Source: Ferruginibacter sp.
GTDB taxonomy: Bacteria; Bacteroidota; Bacteroidia; Chitinophagales; Chitinophagaceae
Length of the DNA: 57,484 bases
Assembly (NCBI GenBank): GCA_019638635.1
Contig: JAHBTM010000010.1
Location: 1-57,484 of the forward strand
Direction: 5' to 3'
Part shown: one piece after another, positions 1 to 9,441 of the stretch
Numbering within the stretch: position 1 is the first letter of the stretch
Layout: each line of letters opens with the position of its first letter
The notes under the pieces: generated by a model
What the model was told of the DNA's origin: nothing
The model's input: the letters and a program-made list of their open reading frames with translations, nothing else
The model's database searches: none
Made by a program: the position numbers and the translations under genes

Positions 1-1215
1 CGCAAATGAATCTGCACCAAACGTATTCATGGTATCCACCATCATGCCGCGGGCACCGCCTCCGCTAAAAGGTTTAACCAGTGCAGTGGGTATACCATCC
101 ACCCAGCGTGTATCCATTCCCGTTGCATTTACCAGTGTTTTGATACCTTCAATGATGATACCGAACGTGCCACTGGTGCGCAGCAAACTGATGGCTACCA
201 ACATCCCTACGAGGTATGGAATAATTTTTACCGCTGTTTCGAAACCGCCTTTGGCCCCGTCAACAAAAGCGGAAAATACATCCAGCTTTCGGTATGCGGC
301 TACGCCGATGATCAACAGAAAAATCAACAAAATTAACCCGCTGCTCAACGCTCCGGAAAACACCGACACTTCATCGGAATGTAAGGATTTGATATACACT
401 ACCAGTAAGGCGATAAGGGCAGATATACCGGCAACCCAGCCGATGATAACGGGATGGGCTAAACGAATTTTTTGCTTGAAACTCACTATAAACAACGCGG
501 CCATGGTTGCTGCAAAGGTGGCAATCATGCAGGGGATGAAAATATCCATGGGGTTCTCCGCCCCTGCCGCTGAACGCAGGGCGATGATGCTCACCGGTAT
601 GAGGGTTAATCCGGACGCATGCAAACACAGAAACATGATTTGTGGATTAGACGCCGTTGTTTTATTGGGATTAATTTCCTGCAAACTCTCCATGGCTTTG
701 ATGCCAAATGGCGTAGCGGCATTGTCGAGCCCCAGTAAATTGGCGGAAAAGTTCATCATCATGTGCCCCATCGACGGATGATTTTTTGGAATTTCCGGAA
801 AGATGCGGGAGAAGAACGGACCGATAATGCGTGATAAAAAACGTATACCTCCTGCCCTTTCCGCAATACTCATCAACCCCATAAATAAAGCCATAAAACC
901 AATCAATCGCAAGGAAAGCGTTACGGCAGTCTGACAGGTTTCAATAATCCCATCCGCCTGCTGTATGCTATATGTTTTAATGTTGCCCTCTTTGGTAAAC
1001 ACCGCTCCGTATTTCCCGTTTCTGGTGGCTATAGCCAAAGCTTGTGCTGAATCGGCCACCGCAGGTGTACTCTTTTGAATGACGAGGGTATCGCCCGATT
1101 TGCCGGCCACCATGGAATTGTACATGGTGGGTACATCAGAGGTGAAAGTCACCTGAATGGTAGCAACAGCGATTGCAATTAAAATAAAGGCAGACCAGAT
1201 TTTACTTAATGCCAT
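1..1215 (-). CDS. Nucleoside-recognition (Gate) domain membrane protein, SpmA/SpmB-like fusion, partial
   Basis: I translated this frame by hand; it is open from an ATG at 1215 to the left edge, giving 405 codons without a stop. The protein begins with a membrane segment and then carries two related Gate-type halves. The first has GLDNAATPFGIKAMESLQ and HASGLTLIPVSIIALR, the second PYLVGMLVAISLLRTSG and VKPFSGGGARGMM. These are hallmarks of the spore maturation proteins SpmA and SpmB, which occur as one fused chain in Bacteroidota that do not sporulate. The family is integral to the inner membrane; its substrate and role are not settled, and transport or envelope maturation are both plausible. 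Family length is a little over 400 residues, so probably only a short C-terminal end is missing. It is divergent from ychF with a 356-base gap between them. Confidence 0.85.
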   Translation of the reverse strand, partial: MALSKIWSAFILIAIAVATIQVTFTSDVPTMYNSMVAGKSGDTLVIQKSTPAVADSAQALAIATRNGKYGAVFTKEGNIKTYSIQQADGIIETCQTAVTLSLRLIGFMALFMGLMSIAERAGGIRFLSRIIGPFFSRIFPEIPKNHPSMGHMMMNFSANLLGLDNAATPFGIKAMESLQEINPNKTTASNPQIMFLCLHASGLTLIPVSIIALRSAAGAENPMDIFIPCMIATFAATMAALFIVSFKQKIRLAHPVIIGWVAGISALIALLVVYIKSLHSDEVSVFSGALSSGLILLIFLLIIGVAAYRKLDVFSAFVDGAKGGFETAVKIIPYLVGMLVAISLLRTSGTFGIIIEGIKTLVNATGMDTRWVDGIPTALVKPFSGGGARGMMVDTMNTFGADSFA

Positions 1216-1571
1216 TGGCGGCGGATTCGAAGGTTTTAATATTGAAAGCCAAATTACAGTTTTTCATCGTAATGACTAAGGAACTTTTTGTTTGATTATT
1301 TGATTACGACTCAAGGTTAATATTCGGTATGCTATTGGTACTCTCCTATTTAAACTCCCTGAACTCAGGATTCTAATTTGAAAATTTTTAAACCGGCAAT
1401 TTTTTATGATGGAATGTCCAACTTGTTGTGTTCTTAAAAAATGTCATACCCAATACAGGCAACTTTCTTGTTTTTAAACCTCATTTTAATACTTAGCCTT
1501 ACCTTTGCGGCCTCGAAAGATTCCGGGAACGGATGATATCGTCATTTTTTTTAAATAGAAGCAGCTATTTT
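1216..1571. other. Intergenic region upstream of ychF
   Basis: This 356-base divergent gap holds no convincing gene. The only signal I can support is a TAnnTTTG-type -7 element at 1500-1507, listed separately. The rest is AT-rich with no clear hairpin or repeat. Confidence 0.6.
1500..1507 (+). promoter_or_regulatory. Putative -7 promoter element for ychF
   Basis: TACCTTTG matches the Bacteroidota consensus TAnnTTTG exactly. A start of transcription a few bases downstream would leave about 55-60 bases of leader before the preferred ychF ATG at 1572. I see no well-spaced TTTG -33 element, so this rests on the -7 box alone. Confidence 0.45.
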
Positions 1572-2672
1572 ATGGCATTACAAGCAGGTATTGTTGGGTT
1601 ACCCAATGTAGGAAAATCCACTCTTTTTAATGCGGTTAGCAACAGTGCAAAGGCGCAGGCCAGCAATTACAGATTCTGCACCATTGAACCGAATGTAGGA
1701 TTGGTGAATGTGCCCGACCCCAGACTGAATAAGTTGGAAGAACTCGTTAAACCCAATCGTACCGTACCTACACAAATTGAAATTGTGGATATTGCCGGAT
1801 TGGTAAGAGGGGCCAGTAAAGGTGAAGGTCTGGGTAATAAGTTTCTTGCCAACATCCGTGAAGTAGATGCCATCATTCATGTGATTCGTTGCTTTGAAGA
1901 TGAAAATATACTTCGTGAAGAAGGTGCCATCAACCCGGTAAGCGATAAGGAAATTATTGAAACCGAACTCCAGTTAAAAGACCTGGAGAGTGTGGAGAAA
2001 AAAGCGCAACGCATGGAGAAAATGGTGAAGACCGGCGACGCTAAAATGAAATCGGAGTATGAAGTACTTAAAAGATGCCAGGAACACCTAAACAACGGAA
2101 AAAGTATCCGCTCACTGGGTTTAACGAAAGAAGAGAAATCGGCCATCGCTGATTTGTTTCTGCTGACCGATAAACCCATCTTATATGTGGCCAATGTGGA
2201 TGAAGCATCCATGCATACGGGAAATAAGTATTCTGAAGCCCTGATGGAAGTGGCAAAGGCAGAAGGTGCGGAAGTCATCGTCATGACCAATGCCATTGAA
2301 GCTCAGATTGCTGAATTCGACAATCCGGAGGATAAGGCAATGTTCATGGAAGAATATAAAATGACAGAACCGGCACTCGACAGACTCATCCATTCAACGT
2401 ATAAACTTTTGAACCTGCTCACCTATTTTACGGCAGGGGTGCAGGAAGTTCGGGCATGGACCATACAACATGGCTGGAAAGCGCCACAGGCTGCAAGCGT
2501 GATTCATACCGATTTTGAAAAAGGCTTTATTAAAGCTGAAGTGATTGCCTACAACGATTTTGTAAAATACGGCTCCGAAGCCGCCTGCCGTGATAACGGG
2601 CGGTTAAGGATTGAAGGAAAGGAATACATTGTACAAGACGGTGATATCATGCACTTCCGCTTTAACGTGTAA
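1572..2672 (+). CDS. ychF: Redox-regulated ATPase/GTPase YchF (Obg family)
   Basis: YchF is a ribosome-associated P-loop NTPase of the Obg family. The chain has G1 GLPNVGKST near residue 8, G3 [14 protein letters not shown], and NVDE in place of the usual NKxD at G4, the change that makes YchF prefer ATP. A coiled-coil middle part ([17 protein letters not shown]) is followed by a C-terminal TGS domain ending [17 protein letters not shown] chose ATG 1572 (366 residues) because the family starts with a few residues before [12 protein letters not shown]; the frame is open to 1533, but those 13 extra residues look unlike the family. It stands alone, convergent with a small gene whose stop is at 2701. 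This is a near-universal core gene. Confidence 0.97.
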   Translation: MALQAGIVGLPNVGKSTLFNAVSNSAKAQASNYRFCTIEPNVGLVNVPDPRLNKLEELVKPNRTVPTQIEIVDIAGLVRGASKGEGLGNKFLANIREVDAIIHVIRCFEDENILREEGAINPVSDKEIIETELQLKDLESVEKKAQRMEKMVKTGDAKMKSEYEVLKRCQEHLNNGKSIRSLGLTKEEKSAIADLFLLTDKPILYVANVDEASMHTGNKYSEALMEVAKAEGAEVIVMTNAIEAQIAEFDNPEDKAMFMEEYKMTEPALDRLIHSTYKLLNLLTYFTAGVQEVRAWTIQHGWKAPQAASVIHTDFEKGFIKAEVIAYNDFVKYGSEAACRDNGRLRIEGKEYIVQDGDIMHFRFNV

Positions 2673-2700
2673 TACGCGTTGACTTTATAAAGCGGCATCC

Positions 2701-2901
2701 TTACCAAATACGATATTCAGTTTTACCTGAAGGAATACCGGATGGGTTTGACCGTTTGTCATCCTGTACGGCAGGACGAACAGTGACATCTTGTCCACCA
2801 ATGCCTGTACTCACTACTTTTATATCTGAAGATGCACCGGGTGCAACAACGGGAAACTTAGGTAAAACGCCATCTGAAGCCTGCTTGTTTGTATGTTTCA
2901 T
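2701..2901 (-). CDS. Small hypothetical protein (66 aa)
   Basis: I do not recognise this one. An ATG at 2901 opens a 66-residue frame rich in Gly, Pro, Ser and Val, without a membrane segment or signal peptide, ending EYRIW. It looks intrinsically disordered. The same frame is open further upstream to 3027, but that part overlaps the 3' end of the next gene and reads like a shadow. It follows the membrane-protein gene at 2948-3466 by 46 bases in the same direction, so it may be the last cistron of that group. With no motif to rely on, it could be a chance frame. Confidence 0.4.
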   Translation of the reverse strand: MKHTNKQASDGVLPKFPVVAPGASSDIKVVSTGIGGQDVTVRPAVQDDKRSNPSGIPSGKTEYRIW

Positions 2902-2947
2902 AGCAGAACGTTTTTGTACAATTATATCGCACAAAAACATTGCCGAT

Positions 2948-3466
2948 TTAATCGATGTGCAAATCTTTTCGAGCTGCTTTTTCCATCCAGTCGGGTTCGC
3001 GGGGCAATGATAGTGCCTGTACAACACCCAGTATAAAAATCATAGCCACACTGCCTACCAGCCAAACTTTTTCGTAACTCCAGTAATGGCCGATATCAAT
3101 TTTGTGCGATTGAAAAAAGTGAATGATATCTCTAACAAACAATACGCCCCAACCCATAATGGCCGGCCCTAGTAAACCCAGTGAAATCAAACGTACCGGC
3201 TTCACAGGATAACGCTGAGATCGTTTAAAAAATATACTGAATGCCGTTATAAATAATACGGCAGGTACACAAACCATGAATACGGCAAAAACATAATCTA
3301 ACCACGACATATACCGCAGCACTCCAAACACCAGTTTCATAAAAAAGAAAAGCAACACCAACGCAAACAAAAATGCCAGTCCGGCCAAAAACATATTCAA
3401 AACCAGTTTCAGTTTTTTCTCCGGATCAGCGGCTTTCAGTTGTACAGGTACTTCCTTTTTCATCAT
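2948..3466 (-). CDS. Hypothetical four-helix membrane protein (172 aa)
   Basis: Unrecognised integral membrane protein. After a charged N-terminus (MMKKEVPVQLKAADPEKKLK) come about four hydrophobic stretches: near residues 22-46, 55-80, 92-110 and 132-152. The C-terminal tail is short and charged. Its start overlaps the stop of the M42 peptidase gene by four bases (ATGA), which usually means translational coupling, so the two are very likely co-transcribed. Nothing in the chain indicates a substrate. A role in the same pathway as the peptidase is possible but is inferred only from the overlap. Confidence 0.75.
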   Translation of the reverse strand: MMKKEVPVQLKAADPEKKLKLVLNMFLAGLAFLFALVLLFFFMKLVFGVLRYMSWLDYVFAVFMVCVPAVLFITAFSIFFKRSQRYPVKPVRLISLGLLGPAIMGWGVLFVRDIIHFFQSHKIDIGHYWSYEKVWLVGSVAMIFILGVVQALSLPREPDWMEKAARKDLHID

Positions 3467-4569
3467 TTAAAATAACTGAGATTGGTTTTAGGCGTGAGGG
3501 TGAGCAGGGTTTCATAAATCAGGCGGATGGTATTTTCGATATCATCTTTGTGCAACATTTCTACAGTGGTATGCATGTAGCGTAAAGGGATGGATATGAG
3601 TACCGATGGACAACCATCATTGGCATAAGCAAAAGATTCTGTATCGGTTCCGGTACTTCTGCTAACAGTTCGGAACTGAACCGGTATTTTACTTTTGGTG
3701 GCAGTATCTTCTACCAGCGAGAGCAGTTTATTATGAACGGCGGGGCCATAACATAAACTCGGTCCTTTACCGCAATGGCACTCTCCTTCAATCATTTTAC
3801 TGATCATTGGGGTGGTACTGTCGTGTGTAACATCTGTAATGATGGCCACATCTGGTTTTATTCTGCGGGCTATCATCTCCGCGCCGCGTAAACCAATTTC
3901 TTCCTGCACTGCATTCACCACATACAAAGCGTAAGGCAGTTTCTTTTTGTTTTCTTTCAGCAACCTTGCCACTTCAGCAATCATGAATCCACCGATGCGG
4001 TTATCGAAGGCACGGGCAATCAGGTATCCGTGGGCCAGTTCATCGTACCCTTCTTCATAAGTTGCCACTGCGCCAATATGAATCCCTAATGCTTCCACTT
4101 CCTTTTTATTTCGTGCGCCACAATCCAGCCACAAGTTGTCTACCTTCGGTTGTGGCTCTTTAGAATCCGAATTGTTGATGCGGGTGTGAATTGCCGGCCA
4201 TCCGAAAACAGCTTTCACCACTCCTTTGCGCCCATGAATCAATACGCGTTTGGAGGGTGCAATCTGATGGTCTACTCCGCCGTTGCGCTTGAGATAAATC
4301 AACCCTTCCGGTGAAATATAATTGACAAACCAACTGATTTCATCTGCATGCGCTTCAATCACCACTTTAAACGGCGCCTTCGGATTCACGATACCTACAG
4401 CCGTTCCGTACGGGTCGGTCATAATCTCATCTACATACTGACGAATGTATTCAATCCATACTTTTTGTCCGCCACTTTCAAACCCTGTGGGCGACGGAGT
4501 ATTGATATAATTTTTCAGGAAATCGTAAGACGCCGGTTTCAGATTTTTTTTCGTTGTTGACTTGGCCAT
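3463..4569 (-). CDS. M42 family metallopeptidase (glutamyl aminopeptidase / FrvX-like)
   Basis: Dinuclear-metal aminopeptidase of family M42, cytosolic, which removes N-terminal residues from peptides. Family marks in order: EAHADEISWFV (metal-binding His and Asp), GVDHQIAPSKRV, the catalytic pair in VVNAVQEEIGLRGAEM, DVTHDSTTP, and a C-terminal SIPLRYMHTTVEM carrying a metal-ligand His. The length of 368 residues is normal for the family. The frame extends upstream to 4716, but the natural start is ATG 4569 (MAKSTTKKNLK), since the extra residues overlap the next gene and are not conserved-looking. It lies downstream of the UbiA-like gene (start at 4569, stop of that gene at 4593) and overlaps the following membrane-protein gene by ATGA. 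Confidence 0.93.
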   Translation of the reverse strand: MAKSTTKKNLKPASYDFLKNYINTPSPTGFESGGQKVWIEYIRQYVDEIMTDPYGTAVGIVNPKAPFKVVIEAHADEISWFVNYISPEGLIYLKRNGGVDHQIAPSKRVLIHGRKGVVKAVFGWPAIHTRINNSDSKEPQPKVDNLWLDCGARNKKEVEALGIHIGAVATYEEGYDELAHGYLIARAFDNRIGGFMIAEVARLLKENKKKLPYALYVVNAVQEEIGLRGAEMIARRIKPDVAIITDVTHDSTTPMISKMIEGECHCGKGPSLCYGPAVHNKLLSLVEDTATKSKIPVQFRTVSRSTGTDTESFAYANDGCPSVLISIPLRYMHTTVEMLHKDDIENTIRLIYETLLTLTPKTNLSYFK

Positions 4570-4592
4570 GAATAATAATTTATGCTTCAAAA

Positions 4593-5420
4593 TTATGCAA
4601 TACCTGCAAGATACGTTGCAACGGCAGAACACAACATCAATCCGTCGGTATATAAATAATAAAAGTGATACAACTGTTTGCTGAACGCTTTTTTGTACAG
4701 CACTACCACCGGCCACAGGAGGAGTAACAAAAACACCCCCGTAAGAACTTCAAGGGACAACCACACAAAGCACACAACAGCCAGCGCATACATACAGATG
4801 GTAATACCCATCCAAAAATGAATTCTTTGGATTGGGTTATCCGTAACCAGGCTCCGTACATTCAATTGCTTGTCGTTGGCGGCATCTCCCACATCAAAAA
4901 TAATGTTCAGCATGAAGATGAAAGAGAAGCGAAGGAACAGCAGCGGAATGAGTGCCCATGAAAATTCGTTGGCGGATAAAGGCACCCATACCGTAGCGAT
5001 GGCCCATACAACGGCTAATAATATGGTTTTAACGGCACCCGGTACACGAAGTGAAATCCCGGAATGGGAGATAAATAACGGTAAGGCGTACATGCATCCT
5101 GCTACAACAGTTGCAAACAACCAGGGATATGCATTGGGATACGGTAAGATGAACCCTATTCCGGCGATTGTACCCAGAAAAAATAATGTAGTATGTAAGG
5201 GCTGATTGAAAAAAACCTGTAACAGAGAGCGCGCGCTGAAATGAAATGTACTGATCATCCAGTAGAGATTGTAACCGCCCAGTGTGAAGCAACCTATGGA
5301 AAGGCATAGGTGCCAGTTAACTGGTACGTTCATCAAATGAAAACTTTGTACACACAACGCACCGGCACATAAACTCACAAAGATGGAATGCGTTAGGAGG
5401 ATGTGCCACCAACGCTGCAT
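4593..5420 (-). CDS. UbiA-like prenyltransferase-related membrane protein
   Basis: Polytopic membrane protein of 275 residues with about eight hydrophobic segments. The segment NIIFDVGDAANDK followed by QLNVRSLVTDNP has the DxxDxxxD spacing of the second aspartate-rich motif of UbiA-family prenyltransferases (compare MenA and UbiA). The first aspartate-rich motif (NDxxDxxxD) is not recognisable: at the expected place there is GGYNLYWM, with the Asn but no acidic residues. It is therefore either a diverged enzyme or a non-catalytic relative. Its ATG overlaps the stop of the upstream lipoprotein gene by one base (TGATG), indicating coupling. Substrate unknown. Confidence 0.6.
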   Translation of the reverse strand: MQRWWHILLTHSIFVSLCAGALCVQSFHLMNVPVNWHLCLSIGCFTLGGYNLYWMISTFHFSARSLLQVFFNQPLHTTLFFLGTIAGIGFILPYPNAYPWLFATVVAGCMYALPLFISHSGISLRVPGAVKTILLAVVWAIATVWVPLSANEFSWALIPLLFLRFSFIFMLNIIFDVGDAANDKQLNVRSLVTDNPIQRIHFWMGITICMYALAVVCFVWLSLEVLTGVFLLLLLWPVVVLYKKAFSKQLYHFYYLYTDGLMLCSAVATYLAGIA

Positions 5421-5905
5421 CAGGGCAAGGTATGGAAGATGAACGGCTCGGTGGTAACAATCACGTTGCTTTGGTTCTTGGCAAAATCTTTAATGTAGAT
5501 TTCGAAATAGAGAGTATCAGCGTACGGGCGCTGGTTGAAGGGCAAATCCCTTCCTCCCAATACACTGAACAAACCAATGGAAACCTCCGCTTTAAAATTC
5601 TTTTTACCGGCAGAGCCGATATCCGGAAAATACAATGTAGAATCCACAAAATTGGTAAACAGGTTCTTTAGGTAGATGATGGCGGTATCCCTACCGGGTT
5701 TAAAACCCAAATCACCGTTGGCGTCTGTTACTTCAAGGAAAATATGGGGCTGACTATTGATGGTGGTAAAATTAGAAGCCTGATTGGCATCAAAACGCTT
5801 GAACTTGATTTGAGGTGCATCCGTAAATTCATCCTTACTACAAGAAAACAAGGTAACGGCTACAATCAAAAGCAAAACACTACGCATGTGAGAAGATTTT
5901 ATCAA
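5420..5905 (-). CDS. Hypothetical secreted lipoprotein (161 aa)
   Basis: The N-terminus has a basic start, a hydrophobic stretch and the lipobox LFSC followed by SKDE, so this is a lipoprotein with Cys22 as the lipidated residue. The mature part has a beta-rich look (PHIFLEVTDANGDLGF, DTLYFEIYIKDF) but I recognise no domain. Met1 or Met7 (base 5887) could be the start; both leave a workable signal peptide. It is the first gene of a leftward group, running by one-base overlap into the UbiA-like gene. It is divergent from the LuxE-like gene with only 75 bases between them. Confidence 0.7.
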   Translation of the reverse strand: MIKSSHMRSVLLLIVAVTLFSCSKDEFTDAPQIKFKRFDANQASNFTTINSQPHIFLEVTDANGDLGFKPGRDTAIIYLKNLFTNFVDSTLYFPDIGSAGKKNFKAEVSIGLFSVLGGRDLPFNQRPYADTLYFEIYIKDFAKNQSNVIVTTEPFIFHTLP

Positions 5906-5980
5906 ATGTACATGACTTCGCCCAAAAAATCCAGTTAAAAACCCTCCTTACCTTCCAAATTATATCTGCATTTTTGCAGG

Positions 5981-6976
5981 GTGGATACATTGGAGCAATT
6001 AGAACAGCAGCTATTTGAGCTGCAACCCAACGAATTTGAATCGCTGGCCATTCAAATATTTCATCAGCAGTACACTCATAATAGTCTCTACAGAAGTTTT
6101 TGTGATCAATTGCATATTCGTACGGCAGATGTTCGGCACCTGCTTGAAATTCCGTTTCTACCTATTTCACTGTTTAAGCGATTTCAAGTAACCACCACTC
6201 CCTTTACACCAGAGCTTATTTTTGAAAGCAGCAGAACAACCGGTTCAATACCATCTGTACATCATGTAAAAAAAGCCGAATTGTACCAACGAAGTTTCCT
6301 GAAAGGGTTTGAACATTTTTATGGTAAGCCCGAACAGTACAGCTTTCTTGCTTTGCTTCCATCTTATCTCGAACGACAGCAGTCTTCATTGGTTTATATG
6401 GTTGAACACCTGATGCAACACACGCAAATGCCCTGCAACTTTTATCTGCACAATCTGGATGCCCTCTATCATCAATTACTGGAAAATGAAAGAAACGAAG
6501 TACCCACCATGCTGTTTGGGGTAACCTTTGCCTTGTTAGATTTTGCGGCAAAACATCCGATGCAGCTTCAGCATACCCTCGTCATGGAAACGGGTGGCAT
6601 GAAAGGCCGTCGTGATGAAATGACCCGGGAAGAAGTACATGCCGAATTGATTCAACAACTGGGTGTGAAAGAAGTGCATTCAGAATATGGCATGACTGAA
6701 TTATTATCGCAAGCCTATGCGCGGGCAAACGGCGTGTTTGAATGTCCGCCCTGGATGCAGGTACTCGCAAGAAATGAAGAAGATCCATTAGATGTATATG
6801 TTCCGGGTAAACCTGTGCGTGGTGTTGCAAACATTATTGATTTGTGCAATCTGTATAGTTGTGCCTTTATCGCCACGGATGACCTGGTTTCCATAGAAGA
6901 CCATAATCGGTTTAAAGTGTTAGGCAGGTTAGATAATTCAGATGTAAGAGGATGCAATTTAATGTACGTATCATAA
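5981..6976 (+). CDS. LuxE-like acyl-protein synthetase / ANL-type adenylating enzyme
   Basis: The 331-residue chain resembles LuxE-type acyl-protein synthetases, which activate a fatty acid as acyl-AMP and hold it as a thioester. Visible family marks are the N-terminal FLPISLFK, an ESSRTTGS phosphate-binding loop in place of the usual SSGTTG, VMETGGMKGRR, and HSEYGMTELLSQAYA, equivalent to the YGxTE motif of ANL enzymes. It lacks the swinging C-terminal domain of full acyl-CoA synthetases, as LuxE does. The start is GTG at 5981; no ATG lies nearby in frame. No reductase or acyl-transferase partner is adjacent, so the acyl acceptor is unknown. Confidence 0.75.
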   Translation: MDTLEQLEQQLFELQPNEFESLAIQIFHQQYTHNSLYRSFCDQLHIRTADVRHLLEIPFLPISLFKRFQVTTTPFTPELIFESSRTTGSIPSVHHVKKAELYQRSFLKGFEHFYGKPEQYSFLALLPSYLERQQSSLVYMVEHLMQHTQMPCNFYLHNLDALYHQLLENERNEVPTMLFGVTFALLDFAAKHPMQLQHTLVMETGGMKGRRDEMTREEVHAELIQQLGVKEVHSEYGMTELLSQAYARANGVFECPPWMQVLARNEEDPLDVYVPGKPVRGVANIIDLCNLYSCAFIATDDLVSIEDHNRFKVLGRLDNSDVRGCNLMYVS

Positions 6977-7386
6977 TGATTATTATTTATTTATAATCCT
7001 TATCTTTATTTAAATTACAAATTGAATATCTTAGTTATTCTTTCTTCAGGTGCAACAGAATATGAATCGTTTTGAAGCTTAAGTGTGTTCGGATGGAAGC
7101 GTATGTTATTACATCATTTGCTTTGATTGATAGCCGCTGACCAACTCTAACATCATTCTCTTACGAATCATTTGCCATCGAAAAACATTATGTAAGGATT
7201 CATTTCGGCGATTGAGACATACAGAAAGCCCATATAAAATCAGACCATAGTTTTTGGCACTCACTGTATCCATGTAAATCAACACGGATATATATGTATT
7301 TAATTTAATCAGTGATGGTAAAGCAAATGGATGGATGAAAAGGTTCCTGAAGTTTCAATACATTTATCCCCCAAATCATTGCGTGT
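6977..7386. other. Intergenic region between the LuxE-like gene and acs
   Basis: This 410-base AT-rich gap contains no ORF I believe in. A short GATTAT/ATAATC inverted repeat lies at 6978-6998, just after the LuxE-like stop, but it is too AT-rich to call a terminator. I found no convincing TAnnTTTG box before acs. Confidence 0.5.
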
Positions 7387-9324
7387 ATGTTATACCCCTA
7401 TCAAATACGAACCGTTGAAGAATATCAAAATGCATATCGGGAGAGTATTGAAAATCCGGAGGCTTTCTGGAGTTCTGTAGCTGAACATTTTACATGGAAG
7501 AGGCGATGGGATGCTGTGCTGAACTGGAATTTCAAAGACCCACATGTGGAATGGTTTAAAGGAGCTCAATTAAACATTACAGAAAACTGCATCGACAGAC
7601 ACCTGGCCACCCGTGGTGAAGAACCGGCCATCATCTGGGAACCGAATCATCCGGAGGAAAGAACACGCGTTGTTACCTACAACCGATTACACAAAAGGGT
7701 TTGTCAGGTTGCACAGATGCTCACCAACCTCGGCGTACAAAAGGGCGACCGGGTGTGTATATATATGGGAATGGTTCCTGAACTCGCCTATGCCGTGTTG
7801 GGTTGTGCCAGAATTGGCGCCGTGCATAGCGTAATATTCGGAGGCTTCAGTGCGCAAAGTATTGCTGACCGGTTGGAAGATGCTCAGGCTACGTACATCA
7901 TTACCTGCGATGGTGCTTTTCGAGGTAATAAAGATATTCCGCTGAAATCGATTATTGATGATGCACTCATCGGCAATAAAACCGTGAAGAAAGTAATTGT
8001 GTACACGCGCACCCGCACTCCGGTTTCCATGATAAAAAACCGGGATGTTTGGTGGGAAGATGAAATGGAACACGCCGAATCACAAATTGAACGCGATGGC
8101 GTAGTGTCTTTTCCTGCGGTAAAGATGGATGCAGAAGACCCGCTTTTTATTCTGTACACATCAGGCTCTACCGGTAAACCCAAAGGGGTGGTGCATTCCT
8201 GTGCCGGTTATATGGTGTGGACGAACTACACTTTCATCAATGTATTTCAGTACACGCCGGGCGATGTGCATTTCTGTACGGCAGATGTGGGATGGATTAC
8301 CGGACACAGTTATATTGTGTACGGCCCCCTGTCTGCAGGCGCTACCTCATTGATGTTTGAAGGAATTCCTACCTGGCCCGATGCCGGTAGGTTTTGGGAT
8401 ATTGTAGATAAGCATCAGGTGAATATTCTGTACACCGCACCCACGGCTATTCGAAGTTTAATGGGCTATGGCGAAGCACCTCTTCAAGGGAAAAATCTCA
8501 CTTCACTGAAAGTATTGGGTACAGTGGGAGAACCTATCAATGAAGAAGCCTGGCACTGGTATAATGAACAGGTAGGTAAAAAAAGATGTCCGATTGTAGA
8601 CACCTGGTGGCAAACCGAAACGGGTGGTATTTTAATATCCAATCTGGCAGGTATTACACCGGCTGTTCCGGGATGGGCCACCCTTCCATTGCCGGGGGTA
8701 CAACCTGTTCTGGTCGATGAACAAGGGGCTGAAATAACCCAACAGGATGCCGATGGAATGTGGAAAGGCAACCTGTGTATGCGCGCGCCCTGGCCGGCCA
8801 TCATCCGAACCACTTACGGAGATCATGAAAGATGCCGCACGAATTATTTTGCTACGTATGAAAATGTATATTTCACCGGAGATGGCGCATTGAAAAACGA
8901 AGAGGGACAATTCAGGATAACAGGACGCGTAGACGATGTGCTGAATGTGAGCGGCCACCGCATTGGAACCGCCGAAGTAGAAAATGCCATCAACATGCAC
9001 GCCGGTGTGGTGGAGAGTGCTGTGGTAGGCTTCCCGCACGATATTAAAGGTCAGGGTATTTACGCCTATGTCATTTGCACCAATCTGCACAAGGATGAAA
9101 ACATGACACGCCAGGATATCCTCCAAACTGTGAGCCGAATCATTGGTCCGATTGCCAAACCCGATAAAATTCAGTTTGTAAAAGGATTACCTAAAACACG
9201 CAGTGGAAAAATCATGCGCCGCATCCTCAGAAAAATTGCAGAGGGTGAAATGGCCAACCTCGGTGATACCTCTACCCTGCTCGACCCCGGCGTAGTCAGT
9301 GAGATTGTGGATGGGAAAATATAA
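7387..9324 (+). CDS. acs: Acetyl-CoA synthetase (acetate--CoA ligase, AMP-forming)
   Basis: Acs converts acetate, ATP and CoA to acetyl-CoA, AMP and pyrophosphate in the cytosol. At 645 residues it has the normal length. Motifs in order: the phosphate loop YTSGSTGKPKGVVHS near residue 255, WWQTETGG near 408, FTGDGALKNEEGQFRITGR with the hinge Asp, VNVSGHR-type LNVSGHRIGTAEVE, and the C-terminal KTRSGKIMRR carrying the catalytic lysine (near residue 609) that Gcn5-type acetyltransferases modify in this family. It stands alone and is the last core gene before the accessory island. No regulator gene is adjacent. Confidence 0.97.
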   Translation: MLYPYQIRTVEEYQNAYRESIENPEAFWSSVAEHFTWKRRWDAVLNWNFKDPHVEWFKGAQLNITENCIDRHLATRGEEPAIIWEPNHPEERTRVVTYNRLHKRVCQVAQMLTNLGVQKGDRVCIYMGMVPELAYAVLGCARIGAVHSVIFGGFSAQSIADRLEDAQATYIITCDGAFRGNKDIPLKSIIDDALIGNKTVKKVIVYTRTRTPVSMIKNRDVWWEDEMEHAESQIERDGVVSFPAVKMDAEDPLFILYTSGSTGKPKGVVHSCAGYMVWTNYTFINVFQYTPGDVHFCTADVGWITGHSYIVYGPLSAGATSLMFEGIPTWPDAGRFWDIVDKHQVNILYTAPTAIRSLMGYGEAPLQGKNLTSLKVLGTVGEPINEEAWHWYNEQVGKKRCPIVDTWWQTETGGILISNLAGITPAVPGWATLPLPGVQPVLVDEQGAEITQQDADGMWKGNLCMRAPWPAIIRTTYGDHERCRTNYFATYENVYFTGDGALKNEEGQFRITGRVDDVLNVSGHRIGTAEVENAINMHAGVVESAVVGFPHDIKGQGIYAYVICTNLHKDENMTRQDILQTVSRIIGPIAKPDKIQFVKGLPKTRSGKIMRRILRKIAEGEMANLGDTSTLLDPGVVSEIVDGKI

Positions 9325-9354
9325 TGTAGAAATTTTAGGGTAGAAAAAATGAAA

Positions 9355-9441
9355 CGTCCCATGCTTTGCGACTGTACGGGACTTGGGACGAATAAAGTTC
9401 CCGAACTTGGCTGTAATTTTCGCGAAGCGCACAGCCAAGTT
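9355..9441. repeat. Two adjacent inverted repeats (potential hairpins)
   Basis: CGTCCCA at 9355-9361 pairs with TGGGACG at 9384-9390. AACTTGGCTGT at 9404-9414 pairs with ACAGCCAAGTT at 9431-9441, a perfect 11-bp stem with a 16-base loop. Neither is followed by a T-run, so they are not simple terminators. They lie just after acs and might be a structured RNA, a repeat family, or a recombination site. Confidence 0.5.
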
